NCBI GenBank assembly: GCA_036723735.1
Contig: DAIMGT010000029.1
Coordinates: 1-42,366, forward strand
Source: UBA4656 sp002405525
GTDB taxonomy: Bacteria > Pseudomonadota > Gammaproteobacteria > Xanthomonadales > Ahniellaceae
Direction of reading: 5' to 3'
DNA length: 42,366 nt
Shown here: positions 16,532 to 24,643 of the stretch, piece by piece
Layout: the number at the start of each line of letters is the position of its first letter
How positions within the stretch are numbered: the first letter of the stretch is position 1
Program-made: the position numbers and the translations under genes
Notes under the pieces: generated by a model
The model's input: only the letters and a program-made list of their open reading frames with translations
Database searches by the model: none
What the model was told of the DNA's origin: nothing

Positions 16532-17116
16532 ATGCCAGCCATGACGCACCCCGCCGCCCCCGAGCCGTCGCCGACCGACATCACCCGCCTGCTGCGCCAA
16601 TGGCAGGACGGCGATCTCGACGCCCGCGAGCGGCTGCTGGAGGCTGTCTACGTGCAGGTGCGCGCGATCGCCGGCCGCACGGTGCGCGCCAATCCGGGCG
16701 CCACACTGGGCGTGACGGAACTCGCGCACGAGGCGATCGCACGGCTGCTCGGCGCCGATGCGAGTTGGGAGAACCGCCGGCACTTCTTCAACGTGGTGGC
16801 GCAGGCAACGCGGCAGGTCGTCGTCGACGCCGCGCGCCGCAGGCTGCGCGACAAGCGCGGCGGCGGTGCGGTCGCGCTCAGCCTGTCGGCGGCCGACGAG
16901 CAGGCGCAGGCCGAGGACGAGGACCTGCTGCGCCTGCACGAGGCGCTGGAGCAACTGGCCGCGTGCGAGCCGCGCAAGGCCCGAGCGCTGGAACTGGCCT
17001 ACTTCGGTGGCCTCGATCGCGAGGAAATCGCGCGTGCGCTCGGGGTGTCGGTGCCGACGGTCGACCGCGATCTGCGCTTCGGTCGCGCCTGGCTCAAGCG
17101 CGCCCTGGAGGCGTGA
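16532..17116 (+). CDS. ECF-family RNA polymerase sigma factor (kinase-linked type)
   Basis: A 194-residue sigma factor of the Sigma70_ECF (X6/TIGR02999-like) type. Sigma region 2 spans about 15-105 ('ELAHEAIARLLG', 'RRHFFNVVAQATRQVVVD'). Region 4 has the helix-turn-helix 'DREEIARALGVSVPTVDRDL' (about 160-180). ATG codons at 16532 and 16541 are both possible; neither has a good ribosome binding site. It is followed by a transmembrane Ser/Thr kinase and no anti-sigma gene is present. This fits ECF groups (such as ECF43) that are switched on by phosphorylation by the partner kinase. Target promoters are unknown; the divergent secreted-protein gene is a candidate. Confidence 0.88.
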   Translation: MPAMTHPAAPEPSPTDITRLLRQWQDGDLDARERLLEAVYVQVRAIAGRTVRANPGATLGVTELAHEAIARLLGADASWENRRHFFNVVAQATRQVVVDAARRRLRDKRGGGAVALSLSAADEQAQAEDEDLLRLHEALEQLAACEPRKARALELAYFGGLDREEIARALGVSVPTVDRDLRFGRAWLKRALEA

Positions 17117-17234
17117 ACCGGCGGCAGGCGGCGCCGACGCGCCGCCTGCGGCGCGCGCTGACGGAAATCTGCAGCGAACGACGTATCCGCTGACTGCCAA
17201 GACTCTGCCCGCGCCACTCCCGAGAACGCCCGCG

Positions 17235-20021
17235 ATGACCCCGCCCGACGAAGGCAGACTGGCCAAACTGTTCGATGCCCTGGTCGGGCTCGATGCGGCT
17301 GCCCGCGCGCGCGGCCTCGACGCCGCCGGCATCGACCCGTCGCTGCGCGCCGACCTGGAAGCCCTGCTGGACGCCGACCGCAGCCAGGACGAGCGGATCG
17401 ACAGCATCTTGGAGCGGGCCGCACGGCGCGTGAATACCCCCGGCGCGGCCGCGCGAGCGACGATCGGCGCCTGGCGGATCAAGCGCGAACTGGGTGCCGG
17501 CGGCATGGGCACGGTGTTCCTCGCCCGCCGTGCGGACGCCGGCGATGAACAACGCGGCGCGCTGAAGCTGCTGCGCGGCTTCCCCACCGAAGAGGGGCGC
17601 CGCCGCCTGCGGCAGGAGAGACGCGTGCTCGCCTCGCTGGAGCATCCCTACATCGCGCGCCTGATCGACGGTGGCGAGACGGACGACGGCCAGCCCTACC
17701 TGGTGATGGCGTACGTCGAAGGAGAGACCGTGACCGCCTTCGCTGCGCGCCGCGCCCTGAGCACGGCGGACCGCGTGGCCCTGGTCGACCGCATCGCTGA
17801 AGCCGTCGCGCACGCCCACCAGCGCCTCGTGATCCACCGCGACCTCAAGCCGTCCAACGTACTGGTGCGCGAGGACGGCACGCCAAGCGTGCTCGACTTC
17901 GGGGTGGCGAAACTCATCGATGCCGCTGGCGAATCCGGGGGCACCTCGACCCGGGTGTGGACGCCGGGCTACGCGAGCCCCGAGCAGAAGGCCGGTGCCG
18001 CGGTCACCACCGCGGCCGACGTGTACGCGCTCGGCGTGCTGCTGGGCGAACTGCTCTCGGGGCGGCGTCCCGACGGTAGTGCCTGCGAGCCGCCGCTGGC
18101 GCCGTCGGCGGCGGACGGCGACCTGCGCGGTATCGTGGCCAAGGCGCGAGCCGAAGATCCGGCCGCGCGCTACGCCACGGTCGACGCACTGCGCGAGGAC
18201 CTCGCGCGCTGGCGTGACGGTCGCCCGGTGCGCGCCGCGCGCGACACCGCGCTGTACCGCACGCGCAAGTTCGTGCGCCGTCACCGCGGCAGCGTCAGCC
18301 TGGCGGTGCTGGTGCTGATCGCGCTCGGCGCCTTCTCTTGGCGCCTCGGCGTGGAGCGCAATCGCGCGCTGGAGGCCGAGGCTGCAGCGCGCACGGCATT
18401 GAATCGCTCCAAGTCTTCGGAAGCAGAGACGGTGCGCCAGCTGGCGCGCGCCCGGCAGGCCATCGAGTTTCTCGCCTCGGTGTTCAAGCGCGGCGACCCC
18501 GACGGCACACTGGGCAAGCCGGTGACGGTTGCGGGCCTGCTGGCAGCCGCAGAGCAGCAGCTGCAGATCGCGCCGCCCAACGATGCCGGCACCAATGCCG
18601 ACTTTTTCGCGGTCTTGGCGCAGGTCTACTACAAGCTCGGCGACGCCGAGTCGGGACTGCGCAGCATCGATCGCGCTCTGCGCGGTCAGTCGCCGACAGA
18701 CCGGGCGGAGGCCTTGGAGATCGCCCTGCGCCACGAGACCCGTATGGGCTTCTTGAGCTACCTCGGGCGCAACAACGATGCCGCCACCGAGATGGACATC
18801 GCAACTGCGCTGCGCGAGCAATGGGCGCCGGACGATGCGCCGACCCGGATCGCCATCGCCTGGGGCAAGGCGCTTTCCGCTCAGCTTCGCGGCGACATGA
18901 CCGCCGCCGAAAAACTGGCGCGGCAGGGCCTGCAGTTGGCCGAAAACGGCAGCGGCTACGAGCCGATCTTGCTGATCAATCTACTGATGATCGTGGGCGA
19001 TGCAGCGCAGGCCGCGGGGCGATTTGCCGATGCATTGTCGGCCGGCGATCGAATGCTGGCGGCGTACGACCGCTTTCCCGATCTGCAGCGCTCCCAGTTG
19101 GTGTCCGTATGGCAGTACCGTGCTCGCGCGTTGCAAGGTCTGGGACGTTTGGTGGAAGCCGAAAAGGCGCTGTCCATGGCCATCGACTGGCAGACACGAC
19201 TGGCCGAGGATCGCGGAGTGGCTGCCGCCAATCTGCACAACGATCGCGGCATACTGCTGGCTACGCTCGGGCGATTCCGCGACGCACTCGAAGCGTACGC
19301 GCGCTTCGCCGATCTGCTGCGCGCCGCAGGTGGCGATCCATCTGTCGACACGCGTTTGCTCAACAACCGCTGTGACGCCAACAATGGGCTGGGCGACTAT
19401 CCCGCCGCATTGACCGACTGCGCTGCCGCGGCGACCCTGATTCGGGCGCAGTTCCCACAGAATGCGCCGCCGCGCCTCGCCGTGGAGAGCCAGTTCGCGC
19501 GCACCCTGGGGCTGGCCGGGCGCAGCGGCGAAAGCCGCCGTCTTTTCGACACCGTCATCGCGGCCAGCGTCGATGCCTTCGGCGAGGACGCGGTGCCGGT
19601 AGCAATCGCACGTTTCCGTGCCGCACGCAGCGCACTGATCGCGGACGATCTGGTTGCCGCCGAAGCGCTCGCGCGACGCGCATTGGCTGCGTTCGATCTA
19701 GCCTTTCCTGCTCCGCACCCGTGGCGCGGCCGCGCGGCGCGGATGCTTGGGCTAGTGCAACTGGCAGCGGGTCGGGTCGACGAAGCGCGCAACGCGCTCG
19801 GCGTCGCGCACACGGAACTTGCCGCGAGCCTGCCCGCGGGCCACGTGCTGCTGGCGCAGCTGCGTGCCGACCAGGCCGCCGTACTCGCCGCCAGCGGCGA
19901 TGGCGACGGCGCGCGCGAGCTGCTGCGGCCGGTTCTCGGTTCGCTGCGCGGCGAGCTTTCACCGGAGGAAGTCGATCGCGCACGGATCGACGAACTGGCG
20001 CGCACGCTGGGCATCGACTGA
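17235..20021 (+). CDS. Transmembrane Ser/Thr protein kinase with periplasmic TPR-like domain
   Basis: A 928-residue Hanks-type kinase. Catalytic features are all present: glycine loop GAGGMG (87-92), Lys111, HRDLKPSN (Asp203), DFG (221-223), activation-segment 'YASPEQ' and 'DVYALG'. One transmembrane helix lies at about 352-369. The roughly 550 residues after it, on the far side of the membrane, are alanine-rich helical repeats resembling TPRs ('AEKALSMAI', 'DALEAYARFADLL', 'AEALARRALAAF'). The likely role is to sense an extracytoplasmic signal through the TPR region and phosphorylate the sigma factor encoded 118 bases upstream. The ATG at 17235 is chosen because it precedes the kinase by a typical short N-terminal helix region. 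The C-terminus ends in 'ARTLGID', with no truncation seen. Confidence 0.92.
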   Translation: MTPPDEGRLAKLFDALVGLDAAARARGLDAAGIDPSLRADLEALLDADRSQDERIDSILERAARRVNTPGAAARATIGAWRIKRELGAGGMGTVFLARRADAGDEQRGALKLLRGFPTEEGRRRLRQERRVLASLEHPYIARLIDGGETDDGQPYLVMAYVEGETVTAFAARRALSTADRVALVDRIAEAVAHAHQRLVIHRDLKPSNVLVREDGTPSVLDFGVAKLIDAAGESGGTSTRVWTPGYASPEQKAGAAVTTAADVYALGVLLGELLSGRRPDGSACEPPLAPSAADGDLRGIVAKARAEDPAARYATVDALREDLARWRDGRPVRAARDTALYRTRKFVRRHRGSVSLAVLVLIALGAFSWRLGVERNRALEAEAAARTALNRSKSSEAETVRQLARARQAIEFLASVFKRGDPDGTLGKPVTVAGLLAAAEQQLQIAPPNDAGTNADFFAVLAQVYYKLGDAESGLRSIDRALRGQSPTDRAEALEIALRHETRMGFLSYLGRNNDAATEMDIATALREQWAPDDAPTRIAIAWGKALSAQLRGDMTAAEKLARQGLQLAENGSGYEPILLINLLMIVGDAAQAAGRFADALSAGDRMLAAYDRFPDLQRSQLVSVWQYRARALQGLGRLVEAEKALSMAIDWQTRLAEDRGVAAANLHNDRGILLATLGRFRDALEAYARFADLLRAAGGDPSVDTRLLNNRCDANNGLGDYPAALTDCAAAATLIRAQFPQNAPPRLAVESQFARTLGLAGRSGESRRLFDTVIAASVDAFGEDAVPVAIARFRAARSALIADDLVAAEALARRALAAFDLAFPAPHPWRGRAARMLGLVQLAAGRVDEARNALGVAHTELAASLPAGHVLLAQLRADQAAVLAASGDGDGARELLRPVLGSLRGELSPEEVDRARIDELARTLGID

Positions 20022-20025
20022 GCGC

Positions 20026-20055
20026 AACCAGCAAACGAGAAACCAGCAAACGAGG
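20026..20055 (+). repeat. Two tandem copies of a 15-base unit
   Basis: AACCAGCAAACGAGA is followed at once by AACCAGCAAACGAGG, starting 5 bases after the kinase stop. The first 14 bases are identical. It sits between the kinase gene and the IS4-family remnant and could be a duplication made by an insertion event or simple slippage. Confidence 0.75.
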
Positions 20056-20084
20056 ACAGGCACCAACCGGCCGCCCCGTGGTCT

Positions 20085-20948
20085 GACGTTCCTGTTTTTC
20101 TCCGCCCGATCCTCAGCCTTTCGTGAAGCACGGCAACTGCTTGCGTCGTGAGCCGCATGACCCGCTCAGTGCTCGGCAGGATCGCCAGCGCGACCATCGA
20201 CAGCTCGCGCGTGGTGCGGATGGTCACCTTGCTGCGCTTGGCCATGCCGTCGGCTTTCGCGAGTTGCCCCAGGTGCCAGAGCAGGCAGGCCGCCAGCGTC
20301 GCGATCAGCAGCAGCGCTTGAAGGCGCGGGGCCGAGTGCGAGCAGGCGATCTCGGTCCCCACGCCCAAGGCCAGCGACTTGGTGTCGCGGAAGTTCTCCT
20401 CGATCTGCAGCCGGCAGGCGTCCAGCGCCACGATCACGTCCGTTCGCCGGTCGCGCAGGTCGATCGAGTGCGCCAGCACCCACGGCTCGCGGGCATTGCG
20501 CCGGGCTCCGCCCGCCGCTTTGGGCGGCGGACCTTGGCCGGGGCGGCGAGAGGCCTTTCGACCCACCGGCGCGCCGCGCCCCATCCCGGACCACACCACC
20601 GAAGCGCGCTGTTCCACGAACGTTCCGCTCGGCGTGACCGCCGACCAGTCCACCGTGATCACCCATGGGTCCATCCAGCGCGCCAGCCGCACCCGCCGCA
20701 CCAGGGTCGCCTGCGCGACCATGTCGACCCTGCGCTCGATCCGAGCATGACCGACCAGTCGATCCACCCGCTTGGGCGCCGCCTTCGCCGCTGCTCCGGC
20801 GCCGACCATGCCGCGCCAGTCGCGACAGGCTCACCACGCTGCCGCACATCGCCACCCACGCTACCGCGACCAACACCCGGCGGCGCGCGCCGTGAATCGG
20901 TGCCAGCGCCTGCTCGACGAACCGCACCACGATCGATTCCGCGTGCAT
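20085..20948 (-). pseudogene. Degenerate IS4-family transposase
   Basis: The N-terminus starts at an ATG at 20948 ('HAESIVVRFVEQALAPIHGA', 'SVVSLSRLARHG'). A frameshift near 20815 moves the rest into another frame ('KRVDRLVGHARI', 'WVITVDWSAVTPSGTF', then 'WVLAHSIDL', 'LQIEENFRDTKSLALGVG', 'LLLIATLAACLLWHLG'). The first catalytic Asp ('VDW') and the Y/E-region glutamate ('IEENFRD') remain. The segment that should carry the second Asp ('DAGF'-type) is missing, an internal loss of about 100 residues compared with IS4 relatives. The reading frame then runs past the expected end with no stop. Inverted repeats could not be identified with confidence. The gene is dead. Confidence 0.75.
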
Positions 20949-21429
20949 GACGGTCTCCGCTTCGATTGGTCTCGAGTCGGAGAAGAAACTCACCATGCGC
21001 GCGCTCTTTTTCCGGAAAGCCAAATGCACCCCGTGGATTTGCGATCGGATTTCACGGCGGGATCAGGGGAAGCGTCAGCCCGTGCCCGCGGCGACGGCCC
21101 AGACTCGGATCTGGACGCCGAACCAGCGGGCCCACGCCGCCGGACCGCCGAATGCCACCCGCACGTCGACGACGCTGCCCACGCGCAACGTCGCAGACCG
21201 CGGCGCCGAACACCGCGACGGGGATCACGCCGAACGTCGACGCGCGTCCCACTCATTGCGACGCAGGACTCCAAGCGCCTGCACGCGACCTGCGAGGACG
21301 ATCCGGTTCGGTGCGGATCGAGTGCCAGTCCATGTCGAGGCGATTCACGCGGCTGACGGCTTGCAAGGGCCCGCGCTGCAGGCGACCCGGACCTGGGCCC
21401 CGGGCGATCATCCGGGCGCGAGCCCCGCC
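20949..21429. other. No supported gene
   Basis: Frames are open by GC content, but none gives a convincing product. Minus-strand fragments such as 'FGVIPVAVFGAAVCDV' (about 21240-21190) and, in another frame, 'VRVAFGGPAAWARWFG' look protein-like and could be the remains of a frameshifted gene, but I cannot name it. The stretch probably includes decayed flanks of the adjacent IS4 remnant. Confidence 0.4.
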
Positions 21430-22002
21430 TCAGAACAACTCGATGTCGTCGCCCTTGCGGTTTATCTTCTGCATGAACTCGCGTACGGCTTCGTCGACGC
21501 TCAGCCCGCGCTGCAACACGGCATCGAACATCTCGTTTTCTTCCGGCATCGAGTAGCGCGAGCGCAGGCGTTGCTTGAGGGTCAGCCAGGATTCGGCGTG
21601 CGCCGCACGCGGCGGGTCGCCGACCAGTTCGGCCAGCCACGAAAGACCGTTGCTGACGTGCGACAAGCGCTGGGTCAGGCGGTCGTAGAACTGGAAGGCG
21701 ATGATCGCATGCCGGACCATGCCACCGACGTGCCCGGCCGCGCCCAGCAGTTCGCTGCGGACGCCACGGGTCGCCGCGTCGTCGGCGAGCGCCTGGATCC
21801 GCTCCTCCATCAGCCGGATGGTGCCGGCCATGCTGGTGAAGGTCCCGGTCAGCGCATCGACCGAGGCAGAACTGTCGGTCATCGCCGCCTCCACCTGCGC
21901 CACGGCGAGCTCCATCATGCGCACGGTTTCGCACAGGTGGTTCCAGTCGGGGTTGGGATCGCGGGCGGAAACGGGTTGGGAGAGAGCGGAGATGGCAGTC
22001 AT
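21430..22002 (-). CDS. Soluble coiled-coil protein of unknown function (possible CheZ-like signalling protein)
   Basis: A 190-residue protein without signal peptide or membrane segment. It is predicted mostly helical, with heptad-like stretches at about 25-70 ('MMELAVAQVEAAM', 'MEERIQALADDA'). It carries the distinctive 'IIAFQFYDRLTQRLSHVSNG' at about 108-127. The C-terminal half has 'LTLKQRLRSRYSMPEENEMF' and ends 'DDIELF'. Phrases like FQFYDRLxQRL occur, as I recall, in chemotaxis/CheZ-like and MCP-linked proteins, so a signalling role is possible but not shown. ATG at 22002 has GGAG 9 bases upstream and is preferred over the in-frame start at 22065. It stands alone, upstream of a MITE-like repeat. 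Confidence 0.75.
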   Translation of the reverse strand: MTAISALSQPVSARDPNPDWNHLCETVRMMELAVAQVEAAMTDSSASVDALTGTFTSMAGTIRLMEERIQALADDAATRGVRSELLGAAGHVGGMVRHAIIAFQFYDRLTQRLSHVSNGLSWLAELVGDPPRAAHAESWLTLKQRLRSRYSMPEENEMFDAVLQRGLSVDEAVREFMQKINRKGDDIELF

Positions 22003-22269
22003 GGTCAAATGCTCCGGGAATTGCGCCGGGCGGTAGGCGCAAGCCACCGCAATGCCGCCAATCAACTGGCGCGGGCCTGGCTCGATGCACGACGCGTGCC
22101 GCAGGACCGTCAGCGCACGCCGGAAGCCACAGACTCACACGACCCGGCTCGACCATGGCGATCCGCCGGACTTATCGTAGCCCGCCTCATGGGCGGACCC
22201 TCCGCCGGATTTGCGGGCACCGCAGGAGTCCATGCTGCTGCGACCCACACCAGGGCCGCACCTGCTCTA

Positions 22270-22423
22270 GCAGGATGTCGAGAAAGTGCGTTCCTGCATT
22301 TTCTCAACGTCGCGAGTTCGGCACGGGTCCGTATTCGCTCCCGACGAATTGATCGATTACGCGATCGATTCCCGGGTGCGGCATCGCTGCCGCGCACGAG
22401 GAGGGTGTTTCTCAACATCCTGC
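22270..22423. mobile_element. Probable MITE with 16-base terminal inverted repeats
   Basis: GCAGGATGTCGAGAAA (22270-22285) is matched in inverted orientation by TTTCTCAACATCCTGC (22408-22423), 15 of 16 paired. The 154-base interior has no gene, and its middle carries a second near-perfect palindrome (GAATTGATCG / CGATCGATTC, 22346-22371). The flanks CTAG (left) and CGAG (right) differ by one base and could be an altered 4-base target duplication. CAGGATGTTGA-type ends are known from several IS families. The remainder of 22003-22732 shows no gene. Confidence 0.55.
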
Positions 22424-22732
22424 GAGGGCCGAGTGGCCGCGGCGCCCGGACTGCGGCCGGCCGGCTTGATCGCCGCCGCACCGTCCGGAGCGACGCGACC
22501 GGAACTGCTTTCGGCCGGCGCGTCGGTCAGGTTCCCGCGGACGGTCGATGAAACGACGCGGGCGCAGGCAGAGGCCGACGCGCTTTCCGCCGCAAGGCAG
22601 GACGAAACAACTGCGTTTCCCGGCGCCGCCTCCACCCTCGGAATCGGGCCATCCGGCGGGACGCTGGAGGCGCGGACCGGGAATTGTTGCCTGCCGATTC
22701 GCTGATCGCACCGGCAGTCGTCGATCACGGAA

Positions 22733-22808
22733 TGGTGGGCCCACCAGGACTCGAACCTGGAACCAAGGGATTATGAGTCCCCTGCTCTGACCATTGAGCT
22801 ATAGGCCC
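22733..22808 (-). tRNA. tRNA with CAU anticodon (probably Ile2, else elongator Met)
   Basis: A 76-base cloverleaf read on the minus strand: acceptor GGGCCTA pairs with TGGGCCC, the D-arm contains AGCTCAATGGTCAGAGC, the anticodon loop is CTCATAA on a 5-pair stem, the T-arm is CCAGGTTCGAGTCCTGG, and CCA is encoded. The anticodon CAU excludes all but Met or the lysidine-modified Ile2. The acceptor has C4-G69 and C5-G68, which favour recognition by the lysidine synthetase TilS, so Ile2 is preferred. The initiator type is excluded because positions 1-72 pair as G-C. Confidence 0.93.
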
Positions 22809-23140
22809 GAATCGCCGTGCGCATAGGATAGCGCGGCAACAATTCGTCCCTGAAGCGCACCGCTGCTGCGCAGGATCCCTGCGCGCTCCCCACCGTTTCC
22901 GACGGGCGCAGGACCGTCTCGTCATCCACATTCTCATCCGCGTTGATCGCGCGGGTACGGGACGCTCCAGCCTGTGATCAAGGGCGCTCGGCGCTCGCAC
23001 GCCAGCCCCCCGAGGCGTTCTCTGCCCTCTTGGGGCGATGCGCGGCCGGCTTGGCTCGGAATTGCCCTCGGCCGGACCGGACGGGTTCCCTGAATTCGCC
23101 CCGATCCCGTCCGCGCCTTGCCACCCGGCGGCACCTTTCG
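22809..23140. other. No gene between the tRNA and its partial copy
   Basis: 332 bases with no convincing coding frame, hairpin terminator or promoter. The stretch separates the intact tRNA from the 25-base partial copy at 23141. Confidence 0.5.
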
Positions 23141-23165
23141 ATGAGTCCCCTGCTCTGACCGTTGA
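23141..23165 (-). repeat. 25-base partial copy of the nearby tRNA (D-arm to anticodon)
   Basis: ATGAGTCCCCTGCTCTGACC is identical to 22773-22792 inside the tRNA, and the match extends to 24 of 25 bases. It is in the same orientation, about 370 bases away, and its flanks do not resemble tRNA. It abuts the predicted end of the IS1111-group element (about 23163-23167), so it may be a captured target or an old attachment site. Confidence 0.8.
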
Positions 23166-23169
23166 ATGC

Positions 23170-23181
23170 ATGGACTCCCCC
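23170..23181. repeat. Subterminal inverted repeat of the IS1111-group element (transposase 3' side)
   Basis: ATGGACTCCCCC is the exact reverse complement of 24632-24643. It begins 4 bases after the tRNA-like fragment ends. Confidence 0.85.
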
Positions 23182-23361
23182 GTCAACACCCACTTCGGAG
23201 GGTGATGGCGGTCGTTCATGCCGCGCGTTGCAACGAATCGATGCCAGCCAAGCGAAGCGGCGGCATTCGTGTATTCGGCCTTGTTGGGCGCAGCGCCCGG
23301 GCCATCATGGAATCCGCGAAACAGAGCCACTCGCCACAAGCGGCCACGAGGGCCGGCAGAG
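23182..23361 (-). ncRNA. Candidate bridge/seeker RNA region of the IS1111-group element
   Basis: In the IS1111 group the guide RNA (bridge or seekRNA) is encoded in the non-coding stretch after the transposase, and this is that stretch: about 180 bases between the transposase stop and the inverted repeat. It contains short hairpins such as GGGCGCAGCGCCC (23286-23298). I could not derive the two guide loops by eye. The location is inferred from family knowledge and no RNA boundaries are claimed. Confidence 0.4.
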
Positions 23362-24555
23362 TTATCGGCTTGTCTGCTTCGGGGACCGACACACTGGGCA
23401 TGAGATCGAAAGGTTCGCAACACGGGGCAGGGTGGGCTTGGGGTGATCGGTGGTTCGGTGGCGATCGGGACGTGGGCTGACGTGATTGGGGTCGAAGCGC
23501 TCGCCGTACTTCTCGGCGGCCCACAGTCGTCGACCCGTTTTGTTGGCCAGGGCGATGGCGGCGACGTTCTGGCCGGCCTTGTCGGCGAGTACGAGCGCCC
23601 AGGCGGGGGTGCGGTCGAGGGGCTTGGACTTGGTGCGGGCGACGGCGGCTGCGCGCAGCTCGGCGCGCGCGCCGTGGACCAACGGGGTCCGCAGGTAGCG
23701 GTCGCCTCGCTTGATGATGCGACCGAGGCGCGTGGTGTGCCCACTGGCGTCGACCCGGGGTGCGAGGCCGAGCGAGCTGGCGAAGTGCCTCCCCGATGGG
23801 AATCGCTTGAGCTCGCCGCAGGAGGCGGAGAGCGCGGTGGCGGTGATGACGCCGATGCCGCCGGCGGCGAGATGTCGCTGGGCGCGAAGGTCGCCTCGTG
23901 CGTGTTCGACCAATTGCTGTTCAATGCATGCCATGGCGGCCTCGTCGGCTTGGATGCGGTCGAGGACGCTGGCGAGGACCTGGCGCAGATCGACGGCGAG
24001 TTCGTTGTCGGCGTCTTCGAGCGCGACGAGTGCAGCGGGTCGCGCCTTGGCCGCGCCGGTGGGGATGATGATGCCGAACTCCCGCAGAAAGCCGCGGAGC
24101 AGCTTGATCGAGGCGGTTCGCTGGGTCTTGTAGTGTTCGCGGATCCGATGCAGGGCCTGCACGGCCTGCTGGCCGGTGGTTTTCACGGGCAACGGCCGAA
24201 TGTCGGCGCAGCGCCGGGCTTCGAGCAGGCCCGCAGCGTCGGTGCGATCGGTCTTGCGTCGGCGCACGAAGGGGCGCACGTCGTGCGCGGGCAGCAGCAC
24301 GGGCTGGTGCCCCGCCCTGGCGAACCGGCGCGCCCTATGGTGGGCCGACCCGCAGGCCTCCATGACGACCTCGATGCACGCGCGGTTGTCGAGGCAGGAC
24401 GCGAACTCACGCCGGCCAAGACGCTCGCGCGCGAGAACGCGGCAATTGCCATCGGCCGAGGCCCGTTCGAACACGTCTTTGGCCAGATCGACCGCACGGA
24501 CTGCTGCATCCGGAGCGACGATCTTGCGCGGGGCATGGCGAGCAGTAGCCTGCAT
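23362..24555 (-). CDS. IS110-family (IS1111-group) transposase
   Basis: A 397-residue DEDD-type transposase. The RuvC-like N-terminal domain holds Asp23 ('AVDLAKDVFE'), Glu66 ('VVMEACGSAHH') and Asp103/Asp106 ('RKTDRTDAAGLLEA'). A helical linker ('VQALHRIREHYKTQRTASI') leads to the C-terminal Tnp_20 domain with 'SLGLAPRVDASGHTTRLG', whose serine is the likely nucleophile, and 'GRIIKRGDRYLRT'. All key residues look present. These enzymes use a guide RNA to join donor and target DNA. The ATG at 24555 has AGAGGAG about 7 bases upstream. About 50 residues beyond the usual 'LANKTGRRLWAAEKYGERF' end may be read-through into the non-coding part. Confidence 0.93.
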   Translation of the reverse strand: MQATARHAPRKIVAPDAAVRAVDLAKDVFERASADGNCRVLARERLGRREFASCLDNRACIEVVMEACGSAHHRARRFARAGHQPVLLPAHDVRPFVRRRKTDRTDAAGLLEARRCADIRPLPVKTTGQQAVQALHRIREHYKTQRTASIKLLRGFLREFGIIIPTGAAKARPAALVALEDADNELAVDLRQVLASVLDRIQADEAAMACIEQQLVEHARGDLRAQRHLAAGGIGVITATALSASCGELKRFPSGRHFASSLGLAPRVDASGHTTRLGRIIKRGDRYLRTPLVHGARAELRAAAVARTKSKPLDRTPAWALVLADKAGQNVAAIALANKTGRRLWAAEKYGERFDPNHVSPRPDRHRTTDHPKPTLPRVANLSISCPVCRSPKQTSR

Positions 24556-24631
24556 GGCGGACTCCTCTCGAGATCCCGATGTCTGAACGCTCGACGCTCA
24601 GTCTGGTTCATCGAAGCCGCGTGGCGACGCG

Positions 24632-24643
24632 GGGGGAGTCCAT
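24632..24643. repeat. Subterminal inverted repeat of the IS1111-group element (transposase 5' side)
   Basis: GGGGGAGTCCAT pairs with 23170-23181 over all 12 bases. It lies 76 bases upstream of the transposase start. The 200 bases from here to the toxin gene hold nothing I recognise. Confidence 0.85.

Noticed and set aside
21052..21252. Short minus-strand gene ('FGVIPVAVFGAAVCDV')
   Set aside because: Protein-like pieces occur in two different frames, with no ribosome binding site or recognised family; too weak to call.
23141..23165. Second tRNA gene
   Set aside because: Only the D-arm-to-anticodon half is present; no acceptor stem or T-arm flanks it.
22725..23924. 399-codon minus-strand frame across the tRNA and the IS end
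   Set aside because: It runs through a tRNA gene and the IS boundary; composition is that of chance frames.
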